Shown: piece after piece, positions 20,965 through 31,963 of the stretch
Position numbering within the stretch: position 1 is the first letter of the stretch
How the letters are laid out: every line of letters begins with the position of its first letter
Assembly (NCBI GenBank): GCA_032716605.1
Contig: CM064506.1
Location: 17,703,138 to 17,767,137 of the forward strand
DNA length: 64,000 bases
Origin: Paralithodes platypus
Lineage: Eukaryota > Arthropoda > Malacostraca > Decapoda > Lithodidae
Direction of reading: 5' to 3'
The notes under the pieces: model-generated
What the model was told of the DNA's origin: nothing
The model's database searches: none
The model's input: the letters and a program-made list of their open reading frames with translations, nothing else
Translations under genes and position numbers: made by a program

Positions 20965-21094
20965 GTGTATTTTCTTATGCAGTGGTTAACTCATATGACT
21001 AGTCAAAAGAAACCACACCTTTTTTTCATACTATTTTTCTTTCATACATACGATCACGACGATTAACAGAACTTACGTGGGTAACTGTACTGTA
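20965..21094 (+). repeat. repeat H, copy 1
   Basis: TTATGCAGTGGTTAACTCAT through AACAGAACTTACGTGGGT. Second copy at 23313-23450. Ends in TACTGTA (21088-21094). Confidence 0.7.
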
Positions 21095-21249
21095 CACTCT
21101 AAGACTTAAATCCTGACCCAATATGAACCCTCCAACAACAAGACGAAACTCCGAAATGTGTCTAGGAATAATACGGGTCGAAGGAAGAAGGGAAGACATT
21201 GAGTGTTCTACATCTAGGTCACCACACAGGCAGGGAGGAATGTGGGGAG

Positions 21250-21348
21250 ACAGACAGACAGGCAGGTAATCATAGGGCTGGATAGATCGACAATTACGTG
21301 GGGATACAAATAGATAGATAGGCAGATAAATAGATAAACAAATAGATG

Positions 21349-21384
<36 letters not shown>

Positions 21385-21439
21385 GGCAGGCAGATAGATA
21401 GATAGATAGACAGACATACAGACAGACAGACAGACAGGC

Positions 21440-21486
<47 letters not shown>

Positions 21487-21645
21487 CAGAGAAGACAGAC
21501 AGGTAATCATATGGCTGGATAGATCGACAATTACCTGGGGAGACAAATAGATATATAGACATACAGACGGATAGATAGATAAGTATAGATATATAGATAG
21601 ATAGCTATATAGATAGACAGGTAATCATAGTGATGGATAGATCGA
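21250..21645. repeat. (GATA)n/(CAGA)n with three copies of a longer unit
   Basis: The non-simple word GGATAGATCGACAATTAC occurs near 21279, 21519 and 21637 within GATA/CAGA tracts, showing duplication of larger blocks of simple sequence. Confidence 0.88.
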
Positions 21646-21724
21646 CAATTACCTGGGGAGACATACACATTTATTGTTCCTTACGAGTTTGCTTGTAACT
21701 AAAGTACGTCGCCTATTTTAATCT

Positions 21725-21775
21725 ATATTGTTATTAATTTCACCACAACACCAAACACCTCCATTGAAAAACAGG
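21725..21775 (-). mobile_element. SINE family S 3'-end fragment
   Basis: ACACCAAACACCTCCATTGA matches the distal body of the SINE at 3262-3400. Confidence 0.5.
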
Positions 21776-21782
21776 AAAGGAT

Positions 21783-22145
21783 AGTAGACACACAATCACA
21801 GACACAAATAGTTCGCATGCACTCGCACGCACATACACACATTTATTCACATACACGTACATGCATACCTACATGCAGTTCACATACATAATTAAACACA
21901 CACTGAAATTCAAGTAGATATACACACATTCACAAGAACTTACACATACACATACTCTTTCTCTCTATCTATGATAGACACACACATGAACTATCTCACT
22001 CTTTCTCTCTTTTACACACACACACATACATACAGACACCCCTCCCCCCCCCCTCCTCACACACACACAGCCCCCCCCCCCTTCCACACACACAGACACA
22101 AACACACACACATACACAAACACAAACACACACACACACACGCCA
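21783..22145. repeat. CA-rich simple sequence
   Basis: CACA/CATA tracts with polyC patches (about 22040-22083). Confidence 0.9.
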
Positions 22146-22244
22146 TAGAAATCCCGAGACCTGCCATTCATTGAGTGTTTGTGAACTGTGTACCGGCAAA
22201 TAACGGCACGTTGCCAAAACCACCACTATGTTAAGGTCGGGGTT

Positions 22245-23295
22245 CATACAGGAGTGATACACGAATATATACTGGCAGAAATACAGGGAGATATACTGGA
22301 ATACATACAGAGATACATACTGGGAGAGACCGGAATAAATACAGGGAGAGATACTGGAATACATACTGGAAGAGACCGGAATAAATACATACAGGAATAC
22401 ATACTGAGATACATACAGGAATACATACTGGAAGAGACCGGAATAAATACATACAGGGATACATACTGGGAGAGATTGGGATACATACTGGGATACATAC
22501 AGGAATACATACTGGAAGAGACCGGACTAAATACATACAGGGATACATACTGGGAGAGATTGGGATACATACTGGGATACATACAGGAATACATACTGGA
22601 AGAGACCGGACTAAATACATACAGGGATACATACTGGGAGAGATTGGGATACATACTGGGATACATACAGGAATACATACTGGAAGAGACCGGACTAAAT
22701 ACATACAGGGATACATACTGGGAGAAATTGGGATACATACAGGGATACATACAGGAATACATACTGGAAGATACCGGACTAAATACATACAGGGATACAT
22801 ACTGGGAGATACTGGGATACATACAGGAATACATACAGGAATACATACTGGAAGATACCGGAATAAATACATACAGGGATACATACTGGGAGAGATTGGG
22901 ATATATACAGGGATACATACAGGAATACATACTGGAAGAGACCGAAATAAATACATATAGGGATACATACTGGGAGAGATACTAGGATACAGACAGGGAT
23001 ACATACTGGGATATAGACAGGGATACATACTGGGATATAGACAGGGATACATACTGGAAGAGACCGGAATACATACTGAGATACCGGTACATATGCAGGA
23101 ATACATACTGGGAGAGAAACTAAAATACATAGCCTACTGGGAGAGATACAGGAATCCATACAGGAATACATATAGAGATACATACAAAGAGATATACTGG
23201 GATATACTGTATATAAGAATACATACAGGGATACATTCTGGAATACATACAGGGAGAGACACAGGGAGACATACAGGAGAGATATTGGGATAAAT
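22245..23295 (+). repeat. minisatellite built on ATACATAC(A/T)GG with 84-bp higher-order unit
   Basis: The basic module GGGATACATACTGG/AGG recurs through about 1.05 kb. From about 22390 to 22800 an 84-bp unit (five consecutive copies) contains AAGAGACCGGACTAAATAC and GGGAGAGATTGGGATAC. Because 84 is a multiple of three and the modules lack stops, long frames exist on both strands (265 and 299 codons); they are low-complexity artefacts. Confidence 0.93.
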
Positions 23296-23312
23296 TATGC
23301 GCATGAATGAGT

Positions 23313-23450
23313 GTAGTTTTTATGCAGCGGTTAACGCATTTGATTAGTCAACTGATAATTAAAAGAAACCACACTCGCAATTAATGCATATTAATTTTAC
23401 TGTCATACATAAGATCACGACGAGGAACAGAACTTATGAGGGCAACTGTA
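23313..23450 (+). repeat. repeat H, copy 2
   Basis: TTATGCAGCGGTTAACGCAT through AACAGAACTTATGAGGGC; matches 20965-21094 with a 10-bp-scale indel in the middle. Confidence 0.7.
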
Positions 23451-23474
23451 CCTATAACCACACCGTCTCGTGCA

Positions 23475-23555
<81 letters not shown>

Positions 23556-23606
23556 GTGTGTGTATTAGCGTGTGTATGTGTGTGTGTGTGTGTGTTTGTG
23601 CACTAT
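23475..23606. repeat. (GT)n microsatellite
   Basis: Two GT tracts separated by GAATGGTG. Followed to about 23760 by TGTTGTAGTGG repeats. Confidence 0.93.
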
Positions 23607-23760
23607 ATAGCTAATCCTGTTAAAGACAGGTTGTGTACATGTCTTTACCCATGTCTGTGGTTCATTTGGGAACTGTTGTGGTCACTGCTGCTGACAGGTG
23701 TTGTAGTGGTTGTTGTAGGTGGTAGTTATAGTGGTTGTTGTAGTGTTTGTTGTAGATGAT

Positions 23761-23865
23761 TATTAAAAAAAAAAAAATGTTTTTAGTTGTTATAAGCGGT
23801 TCTTTTAGTGATTGTAAGTGTACCTGTCCATATCACTAACTCACTCACTCTCTCACTAACTCTAA

Positions 23866-23896
<31 letters not shown>

Positions 23897-24045
23897 CTGC
23901 TAACCACACCCACAACATAACGTTTTTTTCTGTTCTCATATTTTTTGTTTACTTTCCCGCCGTTGTATTCATTCATAATTTCAACGTTTGCTGCTTATCT
24001 TGGTAACGTTTATTTGGAGATTTGGTACCGGTAGTTTATTATATT
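23761..24045. other. unrecognised sequence with (CT)n
   Basis: A poly-A run (about 23765-23777), a CT tract (about 23867-23894) and otherwise plain sequence; TACCGGTA at 24026-24033. No gene signal. Confidence 0.5.
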
Positions 24046-24438
24046 TTAATCATGGGAGATGGGTCGTTTTTCTGGTCTCCCCTCTTCCTCATGTTTAGCC
24101 TCATTAGTTTTCAGATTACCGGTATATGACGTTCGGCCCGTTAGTTTGGCGATTTTAAGACCTTTCGCCCAATTTATTTGTCAATATCAAGACTTTTCGT
24201 GTCTTTTAGGTGTCGATTTTTTCTGTTGATCGATAGCGAGCCTATATTGTCCCGGCCTTCGGCTGGGACATTTTTCTATCGAAAAATGTACAAATTTATC
24301 TTGAAGGAGGGTCTTGTTTTTGTTTTGTTTGATGGAGGTCTAGGGAGGAAACTAAAATAAAGATAAAAATATATATAAATGAAGATATAAATACGCCCCT
24401 CCCCCCGTGAATCAATACGCCCCTCCCCCCTTGAATCT
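24046..24438 (+). mobile_element. MITE family A, copy A11
   Basis: TTAA at 24046-24049; plus orientation; decayed core (GATCGATAGCGAGCC near 24228). The right end CGCCCCTCCCCCCGTGAA is tandemly repeated once (about 24395-24438) and its TTAA has mutated to TGAA. Contains an extra CCGGTA at 24119-24124 relative to A1. Confidence 0.83.
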
Positions 24439-24591
24439 ATGGCAAGAAAAATAAATTAGACGAGTTTTACTATGCATTTTGTTATATTAAAGTAAGGACA
24501 CTACATATAACAATAATAATAATAATATCAATATTATTATCATTATTATTATTATAACTCTCAACAACGCTATTATCATAATTAACCTCTT

Positions 24592-24794
24592 CTGTACCAG
24601 CGACGTCTTCTTAATTACATTTTAGCTATATTTAGGCGATTTTAAGCGGTTTAAGAAGGATCTGTGGTAGTAAAAAGGGTCAAGTGAGATAGTTCGAAGC
24701 CTGTTAATTGCTGAGGGCCCTATACAAACTGAATATAAGTCTAATAATAGCCAGTATAAAGTTGAAAACACGTCGCCGGTACAGAAAGGGTTAA
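24592..24794 (+). mobile_element. TTAA-flanked palindromic MITE, family C, copy C3
   Basis: TTAA at 24592-24595 and 24791-24794; 203 bp. Left CTTCTGTACCAGCGACGTC and right ACGTCGCCGGTACAGAAAGG are inverted repeats. An internal TTAA-like site lies in AAAGGGTCAAGTGAGATAG. Confidence 0.88.
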
Positions 24795-24844
24795 TACTAT
24801 ATTATAAATAATATTTTATATTATTAATGTTACTATATTATTCT

Positions 24845-26465
24845 AATCTATCTATCTATCTATCTATTGCCTGACGCCGTGATCCCCGAAGGGGTGGCCA
24901 CGAACGAACCGCCCCCATGCACCTCTGTCCCCAGTCAGTCGACGCCCCTCCCCCCAACCAGCACCGCCTTCGTTCATGTAGTTCCTCACTCCATCCTTCC
25001 ACCTCATATTCGGTCTACCTCTCCCTCTGTCCCTCCACCTCGCTCTCGTACACCCTCTTAGTCATTCTCTCGCTTTCCATACGTTCCATATGGCCGAACC
25101 ATCTCAAGTTGTTCCTTTTCACACTTTCCAGCACATCTACCTCCACACCACACCTCCTTCTTACTTCCTCATTAGTCTGTCTATCCCTCCATGTAACTCC
25201 GCACGCACTCCTTAAGTAATTCATTTCCACTGCTCTCACTCTTGGTCTGAGTCTCTCAACCAACGTCCATGCTTCGCTTCCGTAAGTCAGTGTCGGGATT
25301 ACCACACTGTCATGCAAGGACTTCTTCACTTCCATACTGACCACCCTATTTCTTGTTACTGCTTTTAGCGTTCCTACAACCCTCTTGCCCTGTTGTACCC
25401 TCTCCCGCACCTCTTCATCCATAGTCCCATCTTTACTCAACACACTGCCCAGATATTTAAAAGAGTTGACGATCTCCATAGCCTGACCGTTCAGCTTCAC
25501 CTCACACTCTGTGACTTCACCCCTTTCGAAGACCATAACCTTGCTCTTCCCGTATTTACCTTCAAATTCCGTTTTTCGCACACTGTTCCAAACTCATTTA
25601 CCAGACCCTGCCAACTCCCATTCATTATCACTCATCAGAACTGTATCATCCGCAAACAGCAGTATAGGTAGCTTCCACTCAATTCCCTCCCTTTTCAGCG
25701 ATACACCAACATTCACTGCTCTTGATAGTATTTCTTTCATGACTCCATCCATATATACAGTAAACAACCACGGGGACATCACACACCCCTGTTTCAAACC
25801 AACATTCAGGTCAAAGAACTCGCTCTGCTCACTCTCCACACGTACTGCCGCCTTTGCACCCTCATACATGCTCTTCACTGCTTTCAGCAACTTGCCCTCT
25901 ACTCCGTATATTCTAAGTACTTTCCACAAACCTTCTCTATCCACTCTGTCATAGGCCTTCTCCAAGTCCAATAAAGGCAACATACACCTTTTGTTTCTTC
26001 TCCAGATACTTCCACAACACAATTCAGGGTAAAAATCTGATCTACACATCCTCTTCCCTTCCTAAAACCTCCCTGCTCGTCGCCTATCCATTTCTCCGTT
26101 CTCACTCTCACTCTCTCAATCACTACCCTACTGTATACCTTCCCTACTACGCTTAGAAGACATAATCCTCGGTGGTTACCACACACTCCTCTTTCCCCTT
26201 TGCCCTTATATAGGGGGGACTATTATGCCAGTCTTCCAGTCATCGGGTGCACTCCCCTTCTCCCATGCTAGTTTGCACATTTTCCATACCCATTCTATCA
26301 CTATCTCACCACCATACCTCAACATTTCCCCACACACTCCATCTGTTCCTGGTGCTTTCCCCAACTTCACTCTTTTCATGGCTTCCCACACTTCTGACCT
26401 CCTGATCCCCACCTCCTCCTCCACTACTTCTCTTCTTCTCCCTCCCATACCATATCCAGCTATGA
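24845..26465 (-). mobile_element. RTE-like LINE, 5'-truncated, frameshifted
   Basis: Minus-strand non-LTR retrotransposon fragment of about 1.6 kb. It starts inside the reverse transcriptase and reaches the 3' end, which is marked by a (GATA)n tail (plus-strand CTATCTATCTAT at about 24846-24868). Coding pieces are described separately at 25015-26448. Clade assignment rests on the late GHMERM...KRVYE motif set and is tentative. Confidence 0.82.
25015..26448 (-). pseudogene. RTE-like LINE reverse transcriptase, broken by frameshifts
   Basis: Four consecutive minus-strand pieces read in order. 26448-26206: fingers region with GKAPGTDGVCGEMLRYGGE and DDWKTGIIV. 26186 to about 26000: NHRGLCLLSVVGKVYSR and GGFRKGRGCVDQIF. 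26010-25594: LDLEKAYDRVDREGLW, LKQGCVMSPWLFTVYMDG and the catalytic box FADDTVLM. 25581-25015: FKYLGSVLSKDG, PTLTYGSEAWT and NLRWFGHMERM. Each junction needs a small indel; the first is one extra C in a C6 run at about 26213-26218. All catalytic motifs are still recognisable, but the gene cannot be read through. The endonuclease domain is missing, removed by 5' truncation. The FADD form of the YXDD box is normal for LINEs. Confidence 0.87.
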
Positions 26466-26484
26466 TATGGTATGGGAGGGAGTA
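26440..26484. repeat. perfect inverted repeat at the LINE 5' junction
   Basis: CTCCCATACCATATC and its complement GATATGGTATGGGAG face each other around a 7-bp spacer, exactly where LINE coding similarity stops. Confidence 0.85.
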
Positions 26485-27090
26485 TTATTCTAATACTTCA
26501 CCTATATCATCATCTACCCTACCCCCCCTTCCCCTACCCCCACCCCATCCCCTTCACCCACCCCCACCACCACCTCCTCCTCTTCCTCTCCTCCCCCTCC
26601 CACCACCACTATCACAACCACCTCCTCCACCCACCACCACTATCACAACCACTTCCTCCTCCTCCTCCACCACCCTCACCTCCCTCCTCTTCCCCTCCAC
26701 CACCACCACCACCACCATTACCTTTAGACCTTACCTTTAGATGTGTTCGCCGCTCTTCTAGCGGCACCAAGGAGCGCGACGCCCCTCGTTATGGATGGTG
26801 ATTTGGTGCAGTAGACTGTTTGAAGCGACAGCTCGCTCCCTTGCGAGGATGGGCTCGTCTGGCACTTTTTGCAGTTCGACATCCTTCTCTTCCCCTTCTC
26901 CCCCCAGCACATCCCCTTCCCATCCTCCTACACCTCCACCACCACCCCCCACCTCCTCCTCTTCCTCTCCTCCCTCACCCCCACCACTACCACCACACCT
27001 CTCTCCTCTCCCCCCCCCCTCCTCCCCTTCACCGACCTCCGCCACCACCCCCACCCCAACCACAGTGCCTAAACAATGACATGACATAAC
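26485..27090. repeat. pyrimidine-rich (CCACCT/CCTCCT) tracts around a 150-bp unique core
   Basis: Two similar CCA/CCT-rich blocks (about 26515-26735 and 26900-27075) flank about 150 bp of balanced composition (26740-26890). The core has an open minus-strand frame ending at TCTAAAGGTAAGG, which looks like a donor site, but no acceptor or homology is evident. Confidence 0.8.
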
Positions 27091-27126
27091 CTCTTGTTTT
27101 GACTTTCATAATTTCCTGTACTTTAA

Positions 27127-27280
<154 letters not shown>

Positions 27281-27530
27281 TCGACTCAATTTAAATTGGC
27301 GAAAAAGTCAATCCTTTCAATCTAATTTATCGATACATATGGAAAAAAATACTCAACTGGATCTTTTCAGACACTGGAGTTTTCCAGCAATTTTCTATGA
27401 GCAAGTTTTTTTCTTGTAATATTTTGGGATTTTTTGCACTGGTATCAGCAACTAAATTGAAGGCAAATAATGTTAGGCGGCTGGATTCTGACATATATAA
27501 CATTGTAGTCATGTACTTAACCTTTAAATG
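27281..27530. other. plain AT-rich sequence; empty site of MITE G2
   Basis: No gene signal. The last 25 bases (TAGTCATGTACTTAACCTTT, about 27505-27525) match the flanks of MITE G2 at 39315-39533 joined together. Confidence 0.6.
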
Positions 27531-27660
27531 TCTTGATGGTGTAATGGTTAGTGTTTATGACCTGTATGTGGTAACCCAGGTTCGAATCCCGGGAGGATCA
27601 CATGCTTCCATTAATTTCATTGGGAGGTGTTTGGTATTTAGAGGGAAATAAATAAATAAA
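27531..27660 (+). mobile_element. tRNA-derived SINE, family S, copy 2
   Basis: Box A GATGGTGTAATGGTTAGTG (about 27536) and a consensus box B GGTTCGAATCCC (about 27579). The body ATGCTTCCATTAATTTCATT leads to an AAATAAATAAATAAAA tail near 27645-27660. The best-preserved tRNA head of the family here. Confidence 0.85.
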
Positions 27661-27734
27661 ATTATAACAAAAACTTTGAAGCTGACAGACCAAAATTGCC
27701 CAAAAACGTTGACGGAAAAAAGGCTTGTGAGACA

Positions 27735-27928
27735 CCACCTTGAAATCATGACCTCTATCCTCTGTAACTCAAATAGGGCTAGAGCAAATTGGCTGTAAAT
27801 GTCCACATCTATTCCTTGACCAACTCTTCCCAAATGGTAGAAATATTAGCGCGATTACTCTAGTCGTGTTTGAGTTACAGAGGTTAGAGGTCATGATTTT
27901 TCGCCTACTTACAGCGAATAGACTATAT
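27735..27928 (-). mobile_element. foldback MITE, family D, copy D3
   Basis: Right arm TCATGATTTTTCGCCTACTT then GCGAATAGACTATA (27890-27926) matches D1; the left arm starts within (AAATCATGACCTCTATCC at 27742) and its outer tip has been replaced by unrelated sequence. Confidence 0.75.
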
Positions 27929-27949
27929 AGGTACAACAAGTTTTAAAAC

Positions 27950-28021
27950 ATTAACCTTTTCCAGATACGATGAAGCATTTCTGTTCTGTTTTCTGGCTAT
28001 TGTTAGACGAGTTTATTCAGG
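27950..28021 (+). mobile_element. MITE C-related fragment cut by MITE A12
   Basis: TTAACCTTTTCCAGATACGA through TTTATTCAGG resembles the arm of the hairpin at 3505-3660 and MITE C; it stops where A12 begins at an internal TTAA. Confidence 0.65.
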
Positions 28022-28373
28022 TTAAGGGGGGATGATTAATTTTGTGGTCGATGTTTTCATATATATATTTTTTTTCTTTCCTCCCTAGACCTCCATCAAA
28101 CTTAAAATAACAACCCCAGGATTCCCCTTCAAAAAATATGTGTACATTTTTCGGTTCGGCCGGGTTCCTTCTAAATCACAGGCTGGCTATCGATCGCCAA
28201 GAAAAAAAAGTGACACCTAAATGACACGAAGTCTTAATATTGACAAAGGAAAATGGGGGAATGGTCTAAAAAAAATCGCCAAACAAATGGTCCGAACGTC
28301 TTATAATCTGATAACTAATGGAGCTAAACATGAGGAAGAAGGGTGTCCAGAAAATACGACCATCTCCCCTTAA
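28022..28373 (-). mobile_element. TTAA-flanked MITE, family A, copy A12
   Basis: TTAA at 28022-28025 and 28370-28373; minus orientation. The core (GGCTGGCTATCGATCGCC near 28181) is decayed and part of the hairpin is deleted. Its right TTAA is shared with the left end of C4. Confidence 0.85.
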
Positions 28374-28954
28374 CTCCTTCTGTACCGGCGACGTATTTAC
28401 ACTTTACTCTGGCTACTATTAGATGATTTTATTCAGTTTAAAAAGAGCCTCCAGCAATTAACAGGCTTCGAACTATATCACTTAAGGGGGATCACCGGCT
28501 TTTTAAAACTTTCTCTCCTTCTCTCTCTTTCCCTGGCTTGTATCCATTCGGCCCCATTCAGCCAACTGTTTTAAAACGTTTATCCCCATCCAGGTGTCGA
28601 TTTCTTCCTTTTATCGCTCGCCAGCATTGTATGGAGAAATCCGGCTTCGCCGGAGAAATTTTTCTATCGAAAAATGTACAAATTTAGCTTGCTGTCAAAA
28701 CAAATATATATATATGCTGGCTCGCTACCGCTTGCCAGGAAAATATTGAAACCTGGATGGGGGTAAACGTCTTAAAACAGTAGGCTGAATGGGGCCGAAT
28801 GGATACAAGCCAAAGAGACAAGGAGAGAAAGAGTAAAAAAGCGAGGTGGGCTCCCTTAACCCTTTTTATTACCACAGATCCATGTCAAACTGCACAAAAT
28901 CGTCTGAATATAGCTAGAATATACTAAAAAGACGTCTCCGGTACAGAAGGGTAT
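28370..28954 (-). mobile_element. palindromic MITE, family C, copy C4, split by MITE B5
   Basis: Left end CTCCTTCTGTACCGGCGACG, right end ACGTCTCCGGTACAGAAGG. The two halves are separated at an internal TTAA by B5 (28482-28859). Right TTAA decayed. Confidence 0.87.
28482..28859 (+). mobile_element. TTAA-flanked MITE, family B, copy B5, nested in C4
   Basis: TTAA at 28482-28485 and 28856-28859; 378 bp; both arms, both cores (one partly deleted near 28614-28622) and the central hairpin CCGGCTTCGCCGG are present. The best full-length reference for family B in the window. Confidence 0.92.
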
Positions 28955-28984
28955 ATGGAAGTTAGGGGGCTAATTGCGTTAGTC

Positions 28985-29075
28985 TTTGCCATTTTTATGC
29001 TCACAGATCCTTCCTAAGCTGCATAAAATCGTCCAATAATAGCCAAAGTAAACTGTAAAAAGGCGACATCCATCC
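28985..29075 (-). mobile_element. MITE C fragment (C5)
   Basis: ACAGATCCTTCCTAAGCTGC through AAAAAGGCGAC matches the right half of family C. Confidence 0.7.
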
Positions 29076-29230
29076 TCAAGATAGACAGACAGACAGACAC
29101 ACATACGCTAGAAATAGACAGAAGAAATAAAAAACGTGAAAGTAAAATGTATAGAAAATGGAGGTTACGAAAAACATAATTGAGGAGTGACTGAAGAAAT
29201 ACAGAAGGAGATTGTGATTTAGCGAGGTGA

Positions 29231-29292
<62 letters not shown>

Positions 29293-29455
29293 GGGAGATG
29301 CAAAGAGTGATAAGTGGGCAAACATACAGAAACAAAAATATAGACATAGCTAGAAATATACCGGGTATAGGCTATACTGTATATATAGACAAAATTAATA
29401 GACCTAAAGAAAGGCAAATACAGATATTTCCAAAATCATAGAGAAACAATCCTGA
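29076..29455. repeat. (GA)n, G-run and flanking plain sequence
   Basis: GA of about 50 bp (29233-29282) runs into about 13 G. The rest shows no feature. Confidence 0.85.
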
Positions 29456-31035
29456 AAGGGGGGGGGGGGAATGGGGGGGAATAGAGGAGGGAGGGAAAAG
29501 AGGGAGGAAGAGAGGGAGGAAAAAGGAAGGATGAAGGGAAGGGGATAGGGAAGGCAAGGGAATGGGGGAGGAGGAGAGGGAGGGGGGTGAGGGGAACTAA
29601 AGGGAGGGGGGAGGGGAGGAGAGGGAGGGGGGTGAGAGGAACTAGAGGGAGGGGTGAACGGAAAGAGGGAAGGAGGGGAATGGGGCAGGAGAGGGATGGA
29701 AGGAGGGGAATGGGGCAGGAGAGGGATGGAAGGAGGGGAATGGGGCAGGAGAGGGATGGAAGGAGGGGAATGGGGGAGGAGAGGGATGGAAGGAGTGGAA
29801 CTAGGGGGAGGGGGGGGAGGGGAGAGAGAGGAAAGAAGGGGAAGGGGGGAGGAGAGGGATGAAAGGTGGGGAACTAGAGGGTCCGGAGGGGGTGAGGGGA
29901 GAGAGAGGGGGAAGGAGGGGAATGGGGGAGGAGAGGGATGAAAGGAGTGGAACTAGAGGGAGGGGGTGAGGGGAGAGAGAGAGAGGGGGAAGAGGGGAAT
30001 GGGGGAGGAAAGGGATGGAAGGAGTGGAACTAGAGGGAGGGGGTGAGGGGAGAGAGAGGGGGAGGAGGGGAATGGGGGAGGAAAGGGATGGAAGGAGTGG
30101 AACTAGAGGGAGGGGGGTGGTGAGGGGAGGAGAGAGGGGGGAAGGAGGGGAATGGGGGAGGAGAGGGATGAAAGGAGTGGAATAGAGGGAGGGGGGTGAG
30201 GGGCGAGAGAGGGGGAAGGAGGGGAATGGGGGAGGAAAGGGATGGAAGGAGTGGAACTAGAGGGAGGGGGGTGAGGGAGGAGAGGGGGAAGGAGGGGAAT
30301 GGGGGAGGAGAGGGATGAAGGAGTGGAACTAGAGGGGAGGGGGGTGAGGGGAGAGAGAGGGGGAAGGAGGGGAATGGGGGAGGAAAGGGATGGAAGGTGG
30401 TGGAACTAGAGGGAGGGGGGTGAGGGGAGAGAGAGGGGGAAGGAGGGGAATGGGGGAGGAAAGGGATGGAAAGGAGTGGAACTAGAGGGAGGGGGGGGGG
30501 TGAGGGGAGAGAGAGGGGGAAGGAGGGGAATGGGGGAGGAGAGGGATGAAAGGAGTGGAACTAGAGAGAGGGGTAGAGGGGAGAGAGAGGGGGAAGGAGG
30601 GGAATGGGGGAGGAAAGGGATGGAAGGAGTGGAACTAGAGGGAGGGGGGTGAGGGGAGTGAGAGGGGGAAGGAGGGGAATGGGGGAGGAAAGGGATGGAG
30701 GGAGGGAAATGGGGAAGGAGAGGGATGGAAGGAGTGGAACTAGAGGGAGGGGGGTGAGGGGAGAGAGAGGAAAGAAGGGGAATGGGGGAGGAGAGGGATG
30801 GAAGGAGGGGAACTAGAGGGTCCGGAGGGGGTGAGGGGAGAGAGAGAGGGAAGGGGGGGAATTGGGATGGAATGAGGGGAACTAGAGAGAGGGGGGTGAG
30901 GGGTGGGAGAGGGAAGAAGGGGAACTAGAGGGAGGAGGGTGAGGGAAGAGAGAGGGAAGGAGGGGAATGAGGGGAGAGAGAGAGAGGAAAGGAAGGAGGG
31001 TATGGGGGGGTGGGGGGTTGAGGGAGTAAGCAAGT
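29456..31035 (+). repeat. G/A minisatellite, unit about 70-77 bp
   Basis: About 1.55 kb almost purely G and A on the plus strand. Recurrent words GGAATGGGGGAGGA, GGGATGGAAGGAGTGGAACT, AGAGGGAGGGGGGTGAGGGG. Unit length varies with G-run length. A shorter 31-bp unit (GGCAGGAGAGGGATGGAAGG) is repeated at 29690-29790. Many runs of four or more G in register suggest G-quadruplex or triplex potential. Two polyC runs follow (about 31039-31076). Confidence 0.93.
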
Positions 31036-31192
31036 CATGCCCCCCCCCCCCCTCACTTCCGGACCCCCCCCCCCCCATCAACCCCCCAGATCTTCCAGGC
31101 TTTCTATTTCCTCATACCAAATTCTTCACTGATTACATTATCAGTGTCTATATATTATTTGTTATTTTTTATATGCGCATGCATACCGGTAT

Positions 31193-31195
<3 letters not shown>

Positions 31196-31255
<60 letters not shown>

Positions 31256-31268
31256 TATATATATATTT
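31196..31268. repeat. (TA)n microsatellite
   Basis: About 65 bp of TA, preceded by TACCGGTA at 31184-31191. Confidence 0.93.
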
Positions 31269-31283
31269 ATTTTTATTTATTTT

Positions 31284-31360
31284 TTCCCTGGTAGGGAATC
31301 GATCCCACGATCTTGGGATTAGGGACCAGACATGTTACCAACCATGCTATCAGACCATCA
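31284..31360 (-). repeat. tRNA-like sequence
   Basis: On the minus strand: box A-like TGATAGCATGGTTGG (about 31334-31350) and box B-like GGGATCGATTCCC (about 31295-31307). A tRNA-derived SINE head or pseudogene, different from families S and 255-331. The acceptor strands do not pair fully. Confidence 0.6.
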
Positions 31361-31364
31361 TTCA

Positions 31365-31581
31365 TTACTTTTTAGTACCGGTGACGTTTTTTTATTTGAT
31401 TTATCATACATAAAGACGATTTTATGAAGTTTAGGGAAGATATATGGTAGCTAAAAGGATTAATTGAGATAGACCGGTATGTAGCTCATTATTGGGTAGA
31501 CGTCCTTCCTAAGCTGAATAATAACGTCTAATAGTTGCCACAATATACTAAAAAGGACATCACCGGTACTGAATGGGTTAA
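31365..31581 (+). mobile_element. palindromic MITE, family C, copy C6
   Basis: Left AGTACCGGTGACGTTTTTTT, right AAAAGGACATCACCGGTACT then GAATGGGTTAA. Right TTAA at 31578-31581 intact, left decayed to TTAC. 217 bp, as C2. Confidence 0.85.
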
Positions 31582-31681
31582 ACCTAGCCCTAGGATCCTG
31601 GGACCGATTCCCGGACCGAGATTATAACATGTGTATGTTCACACGTGTATGTCAGTGTCCATACCATGTACAGTGTACACC

Positions 31682-31954
<273 letters not shown>

Positions 31955-31963
<9 letters not shown>

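Noticed and set aside
22188..22985. 265-codon frame rich in EYILEETG repeats
   Set aside because: Low-complexity minisatellite, open on both strands; no credible protein.
25756..25762. TACAGTA as an excision scar (also TACTGTA near 26129)
   Set aside because: These lie within conserved LINE codons (TVYMDG and KVYSR) and are part of the normal coding sequence.
26758..27087. Possible exon with a GGTAAGG donor-like end on the minus strand
   Set aside because: The upstream side is purine-rich on the coding strand, giving no acceptor tract, and half the frame is glycine/glutamate simple sequence.
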